From an uncultured Muribaculaceae bacterium (lineage in GTDB: Bacteria; Bacteroidota; Bacteroidia; Bacteroidales; Muribaculaceae), in the NCBI GenBank assembly GCA_947625935.1, contig CANQQE010000008.1, forward strand, positions 1 to 64,000: a stretch of DNA of 64,000 nt, in the 5' to 3' direction. The position numbers and the translations under genes were made by a program. The notes below the pieces were generated by a model. It was not told where the DNA came from. It ran no database searches and saw nothing but the letters and a program-made list of their open reading frames with translations. Numbering within the stretch: position 1 is the stretch's first letter; every line of letters begins with the position of its first letter. Below, in pieces: positions 8,645-16,600 of this stretch.

Positions 8645-11600
8645 TTATAAGTCTTTTAATTCGTTTTCAAATAATTGGATACAAAGATTGCGATAAGCCT
8701 GATAGATGGGGTTGAATTCGTTGTTCTCTACCAGCGGATGAGGAAGAATCACCGTCTGCACTATGTCGACGAGCCTCTGACGCAAGGCCGCTTTCTGCTC
8801 GTTGCTTCGTGCAGCGACCTTCATCTGCGACTCAACCTCTTTTTTCAGGCGTGTGGCCTGTTCAAAGTTCTGTGCGATTGTGTCGGTGACAGTGATAATA
8901 TCGGGACCGATGCGCTCCCACTTATCGCCGAACGCGTCTTTGACCTTCATCGCGTCAAACTTCTGCCCGGTCGTGGGGTCAGAAGTCTGCTTGATAAGCC
9001 CGAGAGCATAAGCGAGCATGATGGGGCGTTTCATCATCTCCTTGACATCGCCGGTCTCCATCTCGAAAAGCGAGGGCAGCTCGTCCTTGAAGCTCTCGGT
9101 GTGTAGCACCATTCGGTTAAGCTCCTTGTCCTGAGCGTGAAGCATATCCTCATATTTCTTTTTCAGAGCCTCGACATTGGTGACATAGCGCAACGGGAAT
9201 CCGGCCTTGGCCGCAACCACTACAATCTGGTTGGGTTTGGGGTTGACGGCGACATCCTGCGAGGGGATGAAACCCGGAGCCGCTTCGGCAAACGCATTGA
9301 TGAGTTTCTGGCGGAAACCGGTGGTGTCGTCGGGATATTCGGGCAGACACAACTGTATGAGCGATTCCATGCCTCCGCCGGCGTTTGAGAACTTCATTGC
9401 AACCTGTTTCTGGTTGAACTGCAGGAATGTCTTTGCCGAATCGACAAGCGACTTGACGAAGTTCTGAAGTTTTTCATCGGTGTTATATTCCTGTTTGATT
9501 TTCTCAAGTATGTTCACACCGACCATTTTCTTTGTGGCGTCCTCGGCGGCTGTGTTAATCATAGCCGTGTCGGCGTTTTTCTGGCACACGTCGATGACCA
9601 CGTCGACTGTTGTGTCGAAGTCGGCGTGCTCAAACAGCGCGCCAAACGAGCGTTCGCCGTCCTCGCCAAGCATCTCGACAAGTTTCTGTCTGATGGCACC
9701 GGCATTTGTTTTCTGTGTGTCCTGATTAACCACGCAGCTTTTTGTGAACCGCTCCACAAGGTCGTGGTCATATTTCTTCAGCGTCATGTCGTCGGCGATA
9801 TCTTCCTTGCGGCACTTGGAACCGGCCTGTCGGGTTACCTCCTCAAGTATGTCGTTGAGCATATGTCGATAGGAGTTTACGCCGTCGAGCATCTTGGTTA
9901 GCTGCTCTATGATGGCCTGCAACAGGACTGTGGCGAAATTGTAAGCCTCCACCCAAGTAGCGGCGGTGTAGAAGTCGCAAGTCGCCGTCTTGTAGGCACT
10001 CAGTGTCTTCTTTGACGCACCCGTGATTGCATCGCGGAGCCAACCGATGTTGTCCCACTCGACATTGGCCGCCTTGATGGCTGCGTTAGCGCTCTCCATC
10101 TCCTCTTGCTTGGTTGAGATGCGCTCTTTGAAATCGGTGATGCGACGCTCGCAGTTTGAAATGAGCAGTCGGGTGAACATCTCTATGTTGAGCAGGCTGC
10201 GTTCGCCGCTGCGCCACTCGTTGAAGAGCATTGTCTCGATATGGTTCCTAATGAACTTGGCGTAGGCAGTGCGCTCCTGACGCTGCAAGTCGTAGAATTT
10301 CTTGACACCGAGCGCACGGAAATTCTTCTCGTAGTAGTCGCGGCAGTCGTCGGAGAACAGGCGCAACCAACTCTTTTTGTCGGCGTTGGTCTGCGCATCG
10401 TCGGCAAACATCTGAGTGCGCGACTCCCAGGTTTTGGTGAGATCCATCCACCGTTTAGACTGCGGGGTCTCGATTATCGGGGTTGAAAGGGTGAGATGGC
10501 TGACAGAAAGCAACCATTTGGGATAGTTTTTCTTATCTTCCACTTCTGACGACAGCCCCACTCCTGCCTCCTCCATGGAGCATTCGCCATAGCCCACACC
10601 CTCCTGCCAGTTGTTGAACTGGAGCTGCAAGGCGGCCTGACGGGCGAAGTTGTAGGTTACATATTCCTCAATTTCAGTCTCGGGGTATTCGACGCGTTTG
10701 ATACCGAAACCCATGAACTTGCGTGAACGGGTGGGATTATTGGCCTGGTCGTACTCATCGCCCGCACCATCGTTCTCACACCCCATCAGGTGGGCCATCT
10801 GCCCTGTCTCATGCTGACCTGACGCACCATTAGCGGTCATGGCCGGGGCCACGATTTTCTGGAACATGAAATCGGCCACTGCAGCAGGGAGCGCGTTGGT
10901 GATGTCAAGAATTTTTCCGGATTCGTTGATATTTGAATAGAGGTAGGCCGCATCGAAAGCGTTTTGGTCGCCCAGCAGACGCTGCACCTGCCCTGTGAAA
11001 TTATCTTTTTGACCTGAAATATCAAGCGGATGATATACACGCACGCTCATAGCGTTAAGCTCACAAAGCGCGGCATATCCGTTTGACTGATAGAATCCGG
11101 CGTCATGATTGTGGTAGACGACATTCATTTCAGGCACATAGAGATAGAGCAGCAGCTTATATTTCAAACCACCTTCCACAGGGGCGAACTGTTTGCGAAT
11201 CTGCGCTATCACATCGACTATAGAACCTGAGCCTGTTCCGCCGGCAAGTCCGGCACATACATGGAATGTCACGTCGGCGTCGCCTGAGGTATTGGTCAGG
11301 GCGTTGACCGAAAAGCCGAGACGATGAGCGAAGTTATTGTTGTCACTGACGCTCATGTTGTTGGCCAGCAGGGTGCGGCCGAGGCGTCGACGCTGACCGC
11401 CGATTCCGGCGGTCACCAACGGTCCGAGCCGCGAGGTCATCAGCCTCACATCTTCGGGATTCAGGAATCCGTTGATGCCCGGGTACATCTGTAGATTTTG
11501 AAACATCGTCGCACTGATGCCGTGAATCGACACCTTTTGCGCCTCACTCAGATGCACCGGTTTTCCGAGAGCTTTCCAGCCCGTGCGGTCGTTGAGGTCA

Positions 11601-11746
11601 GCCGGCGACGAGTCCACATATAAGTAACTGATATTGATATTTCCGGTAGGTTCGTTGGATCGGAATTCTTCGTAAATGCGTTTGCGAAGCTCGCGGAGCA
11701 CTTTTCCGCCTGTTCCTCCAAGCCCGATAATCAGATGATTAGCCAT
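8645..11746 (-). CDS. tubulin/FtsZ-like GTPase of the Tubulin_2 type
   Basis: The protein has 1033 residues. The N terminus (IIGLGGTGGKVLRELRKRI) is the first nucleotide-binding loop of tubulin-like proteins. Near residue 168 the sequence CAGLAGGTGSGSIVDVI contains the tubulin/FtsZ signature GGTGSG. This pattern fits the large bacterial tubulin-like family (Pfam Tubulin_2, related to the FtsZ-like families that Makarova and Koonin proposed to be involved in membrane remodelling). The GTPase domain is followed by about 600 residues of mainly helical sequence with coiled-coil-like stretches, far longer than FtsZ (about 400). There is no signal peptide or membrane helix, so it is cytosolic. It is translated just upstream of the zinc-ribbon gene (two bases apart) and 49 bases after the membrane-protein gene. 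Family assignment is firm; cellular role is not known. Confidence 0.85.
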   Translation of the reverse strand: MANHLIIGLGGTGGKVLRELRKRIYEEFRSNEPTGNINISYLYVDSSPADLNDRTGWKALGKPVHLSEAQKVSIHGISATMFQNLQMYPGINGFLNPEDVRLMTSRLGPLVTAGIGGQRRRLGRTLLANNMSVSDNNNFAHRLGFSVNALTNTSGDADVTFHVCAGLAGGTGSGSIVDVIAQIRKQFAPVEGGLKYKLLLYLYVPEMNVVYHNHDAGFYQSNGYAALCELNAMSVRVYHPLDISGQKDNFTGQVQRLLGDQNAFDAAYLYSNINESGKILDITNALPAAVADFMFQKIVAPAMTANGASGQHETGQMAHLMGCENDGAGDEYDQANNPTRSRKFMGFGIKRVEYPETEIEEYVTYNFARQAALQLQFNNWQEGVGYGECSMEEAGVGLSSEVEDKKNYPKWLLSVSHLTLSTPIIETPQSKRWMDLTKTWESRTQMFADDAQTNADKKSWLRLFSDDCRDYYEKNFRALGVKKFYDLQRQERTAYAKFIRNHIETMLFNEWRSGERSLLNIEMFTRLLISNCERRITDFKERISTKQEEMESANAAIKAANVEWDNIGWLRDAITGASKKTLSAYKTATCDFYTAATWVEAYNFATVLLQAIIEQLTKMLDGVNSYRHMLNDILEEVTRQAGSKCRKEDIADDMTLKKYDHDLVERFTKSCVVNQDTQKTNAGAIRQKLVEMLGEDGERSFGALFEHADFDTTVDVVIDVCQKNADTAMINTAAEDATKKMVGVNILEKIKQEYNTDEKLQNFVKSLVDSAKTFLQFNQKQVAMKFSNAGGGMESLIQLCLPEYPDDTTGFRQKLINAFAEAAPGFIPSQDVAVNPKPNQIVVVAAKAGFPLRYVTNVEALKKKYEDMLHAQDKELNRMVLHTESFKDELPSLFEMETGDVKEMMKRPIMLAYALGLIKQTSDPTTGQKFDAMKVKDAFGDKWERIGPDIITVTDTIAQNFEQATRLKKEVESQMKVAARSNEQKAALRQRLVDIVQTVILPHPLVENNEFNPIYQAYRNLCIQLFENELKDL

Positions 11747-11795
11747 TGTGTGTTATGATATTTGATTTTTAATAATTTATCTGCAATGTGTTTTT

Positions 11796-12323
11796 TCAGA
11801 AGTCATCGACATTGTTTTCATAGTGTCTTGAGCGAACCGGCGCGACACGCCGTCGCTGAGTAGCCGCCTGCCTGCATCCGATAACCAATGCCAACACAGA
11901 AAAAACCGCCATCCATATCACCATTTTCCATGCGGTCGATGTCAGAGATGACGAAAGCTCCTCCAAAGCAGCCACTACGGTATCGGTCGCGGCAGATGAA
12001 TATATCTCAATACCACCAAGATAAGTCGCAATCCACGATGGAATATCAATCGCTCCGCCGGCGGCGACAACGTCAATAACCCCATTCACAGCCGAGTTTA
12101 ACTTGATTGCGCCTACCGCCACAGCCGCAAGGATCAAAGTGATCAATCCATACGCAACCAGCCCAAGCCACCCTAATGCCGTTATATCAGCCTTGACATA
12201 TAAACCTCTGATAATAAAAACTATAGATAAGGTCAGGCCAATAGCGACGAGTAGCCCCCACAGCACGCTTGTAGCTGCATTGGCCAGCACATCAAAAAAA
12301 ATCATCGATATTGTACCGATCAT
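11796..12323 (-). CDS. small multi-pass membrane protein, first gene of the tubulin-like operon
   Basis: The protein has 175 residues. Hydrophobic segments lie at about residues 7-35, 48-72 and 130-150, and a basic C-terminal tail (RQAATQRRRVAPVRSRHYEN) should face the cytosol. The segment between the second and third helices is Ala/Ile/Ser rich and could be periplasmic. The frame is open to a TTG at 12353, but that codon lies inside the promoter, so the ATG at 12323 is chosen. I recognise no family. As the leading gene of an operon with a tubulin-like GTPase it is a candidate membrane anchor or channel. Confidence 0.65.
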   Translation of the reverse strand: MIGTISMIFFDVLANAATSVLWGLLVAIGLTLSIVFIIRGLYVKADITALGWLGLVAYGLITLILAAVAVGAIKLNSAVNGVIDVVAAGGAIDIPSWIATYLGGIEIYSSAATDTVVAALEELSSSLTSTAWKMVIWMAVFSVLALVIGCRQAATQRRRVAPVRSRHYENNVDDF

Positions 12324-12350
12324 GCTCTGTGTTTTGAAAGAGTTTGTTGG

Positions 12351-12382
12351 CAAATTTAAAAATAAAATCGGCTAACGGCAAA
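12351..12382 (-). promoter_or_regulatory. promoter of the tubulin-like operon
   Basis: On the minus strand TTTG (12382-12379) is followed after exactly 20 bases by TAAATTTG (12358-12351), an exact fit to TTTG-N19-21-TAnnTTTG, the sigma-ABfr consensus of Bacteroidota. Transcription should start near 12344, which rules out the TTG start at 12353 and supports the ATG at 12323. Confidence 0.75.
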
Positions 12383-12395
12383 TAAATCACCATAA

Positions 12396-12438
12396 AAACA
12401 CGGTTCCAAAGCATTATAGTTGCTTTGGAACCGTGTTT
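12396..12438 (-). terminator. rho-independent terminator of the aspT-aspD operon
   Basis: An 18-bp perfect stem (12396-12413 with 12421-12438) with a 7-base loop follows the end of aspD. Read leftward it is followed by a T run (12395-12391 region). It separates the aspartate operon from the tubulin-like operon promoter. Confidence 0.85.
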
Positions 12439-12456
12439 CATATTCAAAGAATAGCA

Positions 12457-14106
12457 TTATTTTTTAGTAGCAAGATAGGTTTCATAATATTGATCGAGCA
12501 ACTTTCGTATAGCTGTGCCTATTTTAAGATAGGAGTCTTTGTCAAGATTGGCGAGCGAGGCTCGCACTGACCATTCAGGGCCGTCAAAACCATCTCCATT
12601 AAGCAACACGACAGCCGTTTGATTGGCAAGTTTTATCACAAAATCAATTGATTCATAATTATCTTCGAGGTATTTGGCAAAATCCTCACCATAGAATTTT
12701 TTGGCCCAGACCATGATATCTATCTCTGAATAATAACCAGCGCGCAAGGGGTCGGGAAGCAATGTGAAGCCAGTTGTGGACCAAAGGGCGTCAAGACGGT
12801 CGGTGATTATGCTCTGCATTTTCTGCTTGTAGGTATCTTTTTTATCAAGCAGACACATTGCGGCAAACAGTGACATCTGAATCTGTTGTGGGGTGGAGAG
12901 CCCGGCAGTGTGGTTTAGAGCGACCATTCGGCTGTCGGCGACCATTCGATCGATAAATTTGATTTTCTCAGGATCAAGAGCAAGCGAACCATAACGGCGA
13001 TTAAGAAAATCTTTCTCAGAGTGAGGAAGATCCGCTATCATCTTATCGAACACGTTGTTTCGGTTGATGGCTATGACTGCAAGCCGCCATCCAGTTGCGC
13101 CGAAATATTTAGAGAAAGAATAAACAGTCATCGTGTTTTCAGGCAACTCATACATCAGGGATCTGAAATTTTTAACAAACGTGCCATAAACATCGTCGGT
13201 CACAATCATAAGGTTAGGATTGTCGTTCTTTACAATGCTGACTAACCTATCAATGGTGTGCTTCGACAGAGTGTAAGAGGGGGGATTTGACGGATTTACC
13301 AGGCAAAGCACCTTTATTGAAGGATCACGAAGCTTGTCAATCTCTTCATCAGGGTATTGCCAGTCGTGATAACCGTTTTTCTCAACTTTGTTGGCACTGA
13401 TGTTTATAACATCAAAACTAAAACGGTCGAGATTGGGAATTTCGATATACGGAGTGAAAATAGGTGTCATCAGTGCCATTTTATCGCCTTTTTTCACAAG
13501 TTTGTTTTCTTGCATCGAATCAAATACATAACACATGCCGGCAGTGCCTCCCTCCACAGCGAAAAGATCAAATAATGGTGTATCGGGATCGGCATGCCCA
13601 CCCATTTCCTGGGCGAGATAGTCACGGACAATAAGTTCAGTATATTTCAAGATACGGTCAGGTGTGGGATAGTGGTCGCCAATTATGCCGTCGGCCCATT
13701 CATTGGCAATCTCATCGGCATCTCCACCGCGTGCCACAACATATGCAAGAGTATCTTTGAGCAAGTCTGCTCCAGGCTCAGAGGCGTTATCATCAAGAAA
13801 CGTCGTGAAGCGATCAGCGCACCCTCGTTTTGAAGGGGAGCCTGAGATGCCTATAGGATCGGAATATACACGGCTGCACTCAGTAAGAGCCCATTTACCC
13901 AGTAGGAAGAATGCCTCACGGGGAATGGTCGATATCCAGTTAGGATTCCCGCGGCCAGCGTTAAGGAATGTGGCGGTAGACCGACGGGCATCTTCTTCGG
14001 CAAGTTCAATCAACTTGTTTTTCAGCTCAAACGGACTCAATGTCGATAATTGTCTCTCACATTCACGACTCTCTATATCGGTCTTACATGAATCTTGGTT
14101 TAACAT
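12457..14106 (-). CDS. aspD: aspartate 4-decarboxylase (bifunctional aspartate aminotransferase)
   Basis: The protein has 549 residues, the usual size for AspD and clearly longer than ordinary class I aminotransferases. The PLP-binding block YSFSKYFGATGWRLAVI places the Schiff-base lysine at residue 333. LVNPSNPPSYTLS and VTDDVYGTF supply the cofactor-binding asparagine and aspartate/tyrosine. It converts L-aspartate to L-alanine and CO2, with side transamination activity, in the cytosol. The gene lies 35 bases downstream of aspT. Together they exchange aspartate for alanine while decarboxylation consumes a proton, which yields proton motive force and acid resistance in known systems. Confidence 0.93.
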   Translation of the reverse strand: MLNQDSCKTDIESRECERQLSTLSPFELKNKLIELAEEDARRSTATFLNAGRGNPNWISTIPREAFFLLGKWALTECSRVYSDPIGISGSPSKRGCADRFTTFLDDNASEPGADLLKDTLAYVVARGGDADEIANEWADGIIGDHYPTPDRILKYTELIVRDYLAQEMGGHADPDTPLFDLFAVEGGTAGMCYVFDSMQENKLVKKGDKMALMTPIFTPYIEIPNLDRFSFDVINISANKVEKNGYHDWQYPDEEIDKLRDPSIKVLCLVNPSNPPSYTLSKHTIDRLVSIVKNDNPNLMIVTDDVYGTFVKNFRSLMYELPENTMTVYSFSKYFGATGWRLAVIAINRNNVFDKMIADLPHSEKDFLNRRYGSLALDPEKIKFIDRMVADSRMVALNHTAGLSTPQQIQMSLFAAMCLLDKKDTYKQKMQSIITDRLDALWSTTGFTLLPDPLRAGYYSEIDIMVWAKKFYGEDFAKYLEDNYESIDFVIKLANQTAVVLLNGDGFDGPEWSVRASLANLDKDSYLKIGTAIRKLLDQYYETYLATKK

Positions 14107-14141
14107 AATAGTTCATATTTAGGTTATAAGTAATTTTTTGA

Positions 14142-15845
14142 CTAAGCCATCAACAGCACTATCACCACTCCCCATAGAATCAGGAGTGTGTTGCCTATCG
14201 CATATGTCACAGTATATCCCATTGCGGGAATAGGGCTTTCGAGGGATTCTTCTATAGCACCGAGCGCAGCCGTTGTGGTTCTGGAACCGGCGCAACATCC
14301 AAGATTGACGGCAGGATGGAATTTAAATATTTTCGAACCTACAATCACTGCCAGAACCAATGGAATCGTTGTGGCGATAATACCGGCAAAGAACACCCCG
14401 AATCCGACCTCTTTCAATGCAGTCACGAATGTGGGTCCGGACGTTATTCCGATAACTGCGATAAACATATTGAGACCAAGGTTATTGAGCAACCATACGG
14501 ATGATTGCGGAATATGTCCGAAATCGGGACTCTTGGTACGCAACCACCCGAAAACAAGTCCGGCTATCAATGCGCCACCACTTGTGCTGAGGCTGATGGG
14601 GATACCACCGAGATGTATGGTGATGGCTCCGACAAGTCCACCTATCAAAATGCCAAGTCCCACGAAAATAAGGTCGGTCTGGTTTGAGTTTCGATCCACA
14701 TGTCCAAGTTTTGGGGCAGCAATATTGACCTCTTTAGCGAATCCTGTCAACGTTATCGTGTCACCGGGATGGAGCTGAGTCTGGGCAAACACAGGAATAT
14801 CGACATTGCCACGGCGCAAGCGGGCTATCATTATGCCATACATATAAGTTTGCGCTCTGAGCTGATCGACTGTCATATTACCTATGCCTTTTTTTGTCAG
14901 CAATACATCCACTTTCTCAACCGGGAAATCAAGGAGCTGATTATCGGCAACCTCCGTGCCTATCCAACTTTCATCCTGAATGACAAACTCACGGCGGCCG
15001 CTCAAAACCACCTCATCACCTTTTCTGACCATGGTATCAGGGGTTACGTTTTCGATTATTTTACCGTTCTGTCTCACACGTTCCACGAATATGCGACGGC
15101 CCATAGAGATAAGATAATCCTCTATATCTTTCACTTTGCGGTCATTAACGAAGAAATCGCTCTCAGCTTTATATGCGCGGAAGACCACTGGACGGTTTGC
15201 ATTTATAAAAGCGGGATCGTCGGTCAATGAACTCTGGTTCATCTTATGGGCAAGTTCAACAGTCTGTGCCTTAACTTTATCAAGCCCACCAAGCAACCAC
15301 GGACCTATGACGCTTAACAGATAAGCAGAACCGATTGTGCCGAATATATATGTCAGGGTATAGCATACGGGTATCATGTCAAGCCATTCTTTTTTCTGGG
15401 CTTCAGTAACATCAAGACCGGAGATAGTATCGGTGCTGACCCCGATGACAGCTGAAATAGTCTGTGACCCTGAGAGGATTCCGACTGTCTCACCAACATT
15501 ATAACCGAACACTTTAGCGACGCCCCAACAAGATAGGAGACAAAATAGGCATACAACCACTGCGAAAAGCACTTGTTTCAGACCGTCGCCTTTTAGAGAG
15601 TTGAAGAATTGCGGACCCACACTATAGCCTATAGAAAATAAGAACAAAAGGAAAAATACAGATTTCACAGGTCCTGGGATGGAAATATCCATTTGTCCGA
15701 CCACCACTCCCACGAGGAGCACGGAAGTCACAATGCCGAGTGAAAACGCTTTATATCTCAATTTGCCTATCCAAAATCCCATACCTATCGTCAGAAATAT
15801 CGCTAAGGAGGGATATTCGCGAAACGTGTTCAGTAGCCATTCCAT
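14142..15845 (-). CDS. aspT: aspartate:alanine exchanger, AAE family
   Basis: The protein has 567 residues from the ATG at 15845 (MEWLLNTFREYPSLAIFLTI). The frame is open a further 19 codons, but those are polar and lie in AT-rich leader sequence. The layout is typical of AspT/AAEx transporters: a block of five or six membrane helices, a central cytosolic pair of TrkA-C (RCK_C) domains at about residues 195-380 (both close with GDEVVLSG- and GDTITLTG-type strands), and a second block of helices containing CCAGSRTTTAALGA. It imports aspartate in exchange for alanine at the inner membrane. Pairing with aspD immediately downstream supports the substrate. Confidence 0.92.
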   Translation of the reverse strand: MEWLLNTFREYPSLAIFLTIGMGFWIGKLRYKAFSLGIVTSVLLVGVVVGQMDISIPGPVKSVFFLLFLFSIGYSVGPQFFNSLKGDGLKQVLFAVVVCLFCLLSCWGVAKVFGYNVGETVGILSGSQTISAVIGVSTDTISGLDVTEAQKKEWLDMIPVCYTLTYIFGTIGSAYLLSVIGPWLLGGLDKVKAQTVELAHKMNQSSLTDDPAFINANRPVVFRAYKAESDFFVNDRKVKDIEDYLISMGRRIFVERVRQNGKIIENVTPDTMVRKGDEVVLSGRREFVIQDESWIGTEVADNQLLDFPVEKVDVLLTKKGIGNMTVDQLRAQTYMYGIMIARLRRGNVDIPVFAQTQLHPGDTITLTGFAKEVNIAAPKLGHVDRNSNQTDLIFVGLGILIGGLVGAITIHLGGIPISLSTSGGALIAGLVFGWLRTKSPDFGHIPQSSVWLLNNLGLNMFIAVIGITSGPTFVTALKEVGFGVFFAGIIATTIPLVLAVIVGSKIFKFHPAVNLGCCAGSRTTTAALGAIEESLESPIPAMGYTVTYAIGNTLLILWGVVIVLLMA

Positions 15846-16087
15846 GAGTTTAATATTTGATGTTGATAAATTTAGTAGCTTGTATCGACTAAATATTAAC
15901 AATATCTTGACATTTATAGTTTCACATTACAAATGTTAAACTCTCCAATAAGAATACGATATGCTACTATTTGAAAAAAATAAATAATATAGTCGTGAAC
16001 CAATCAGATGCTGCAATGTTGTAATAGTACATAGCAAAATTACTTTTTCCATTGCAAGAAATGTGATAATGATTGGTTTATTATCTT

Positions 16088-16120
16088 AGCGAGGAGATTC
16101 CGTGACGGCATTTCCTCGCT
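16088..16120. terminator. hairpin of uncertain direction
   Basis: AGCGAGGA (16088-16095) pairs with TCCTCGCT (16113-16120) and is followed on the plus strand by a T-rich stretch. No rightward gene ends here, so it may be a relic or may act with the next hairpin. Confidence 0.35.
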
Positions 16121-16146
16121 TTGATTTTGTATCACCCCAAAAACAC

Positions 16147-16173
16147 GACCGCTCCATTCAAGTTAAAGCGGCC
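16147..16173 (-). terminator. possible terminator of the acyl-carrier cluster
   Basis: GACCGCT (16147-16153) pairs with AGCGGCC (16167-16173) with one G-U/mismatch position. Read leftward the hairpin is followed by GTGTTTTT. It lies downstream of the leftward acyl carrier protein gene that ends at 16368. Confidence 0.45.
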
Positions 16174-16204
16174 ACTATGCGTTTTATATAATAATTTTTG
16201 GGAT

Positions 16205-16370
16205 TAAGTAAGTCGTGGATATTAGTTTATATCAGGATTGGAAGTTGATATGGATGAGATTCCATCTTACGCCAAAGGCGCATAGCCGTAGCTCTGTAAC
16301 TGCGGAGTAAGACGGAATATCGCTGTAGCAACGACAAGATTGGTATAAATTAATATCCACGACTTACTTA
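16205..16370. repeat. 166-bp nested palindromic element (MITE-like or large hairpin)
   Basis: The outer arms 16205-16224 and 16351-16370 are perfect 20-base inverted repeats, with further imperfect pairing inward for about 10 bases. Inside, a second pair (the ATTCCATCTTAC and GTAAGACGGAAT blocks) matches at 11 of 12 places. The right outer arm contains the stop codon of the acyl carrier protein gene. No open frame for a transposase is inside. It could be a non-autonomous mobile element or a long structured 3' RNA end. Confidence 0.6.
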
Positions 16371-16589
16371 CTTTGTTTTATTTTTAATAATGCTTTTCAC
16401 GGCCGCGAAGCTCTTCATTTCTGAAATCTCCTCCGGCTCAAATTCCATGTCAAACGCCTCCTCAAGCTCAACTATGAAATTAAGGTGATGGAGCGAATCC
16501 CATGTCTCGCAGTTGGCTTGTGATGTGGTAGAGTCTATATCGCCGCTTCTGAATACCTTGCGCATTGCTTCCAATATTTTTTCGTCCAT
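16368..16589 (-). CDS. acyl carrier protein
   Basis: The protein has 73 residues, the standard length. The phosphopantetheine attachment serine lies in WDSLHHLNFIVELEEAF, with the DSL motif and the following acidic helix II. It would hold acyl intermediates as thioesters in the cytosol. It lies 11 bases after the FkbH-like gene, and FkbH proteins are known to load a three-carbon unit onto a dedicated carrier protein. Its stop codon lies inside the palindromic element, so the last residues (KNKTK) may be set by that insertion. Confidence 0.85.
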   Translation of the reverse strand: MDEKILEAMRKVFRSGDIDSTTSQANCETWDSLHHLNFIVELEEAFDMEFEPEEISEMKSFAAVKSIIKNKTK

Positions 16590-16600
16590 GATTGCTGTAT

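Larger units (their letters stand above)
15846..16367. other. gene-free AT-rich interval
   Basis: About 520 bases with no supported gene. It holds the aspT leader (including a chance TGTTGATAA at 15861), a hairpin with an 8-bp stem at 16088-16120, a second hairpin at 16147-16173 and the nested palindromic element at 16205-16370. Confidence 0.6.

Noticed and set aside
15861-15869. Another TGTTGATAA as an origin site
   Set aside because: It is a single copy in AT-rich leader DNA with no cluster around it, so chance is enough to explain it.
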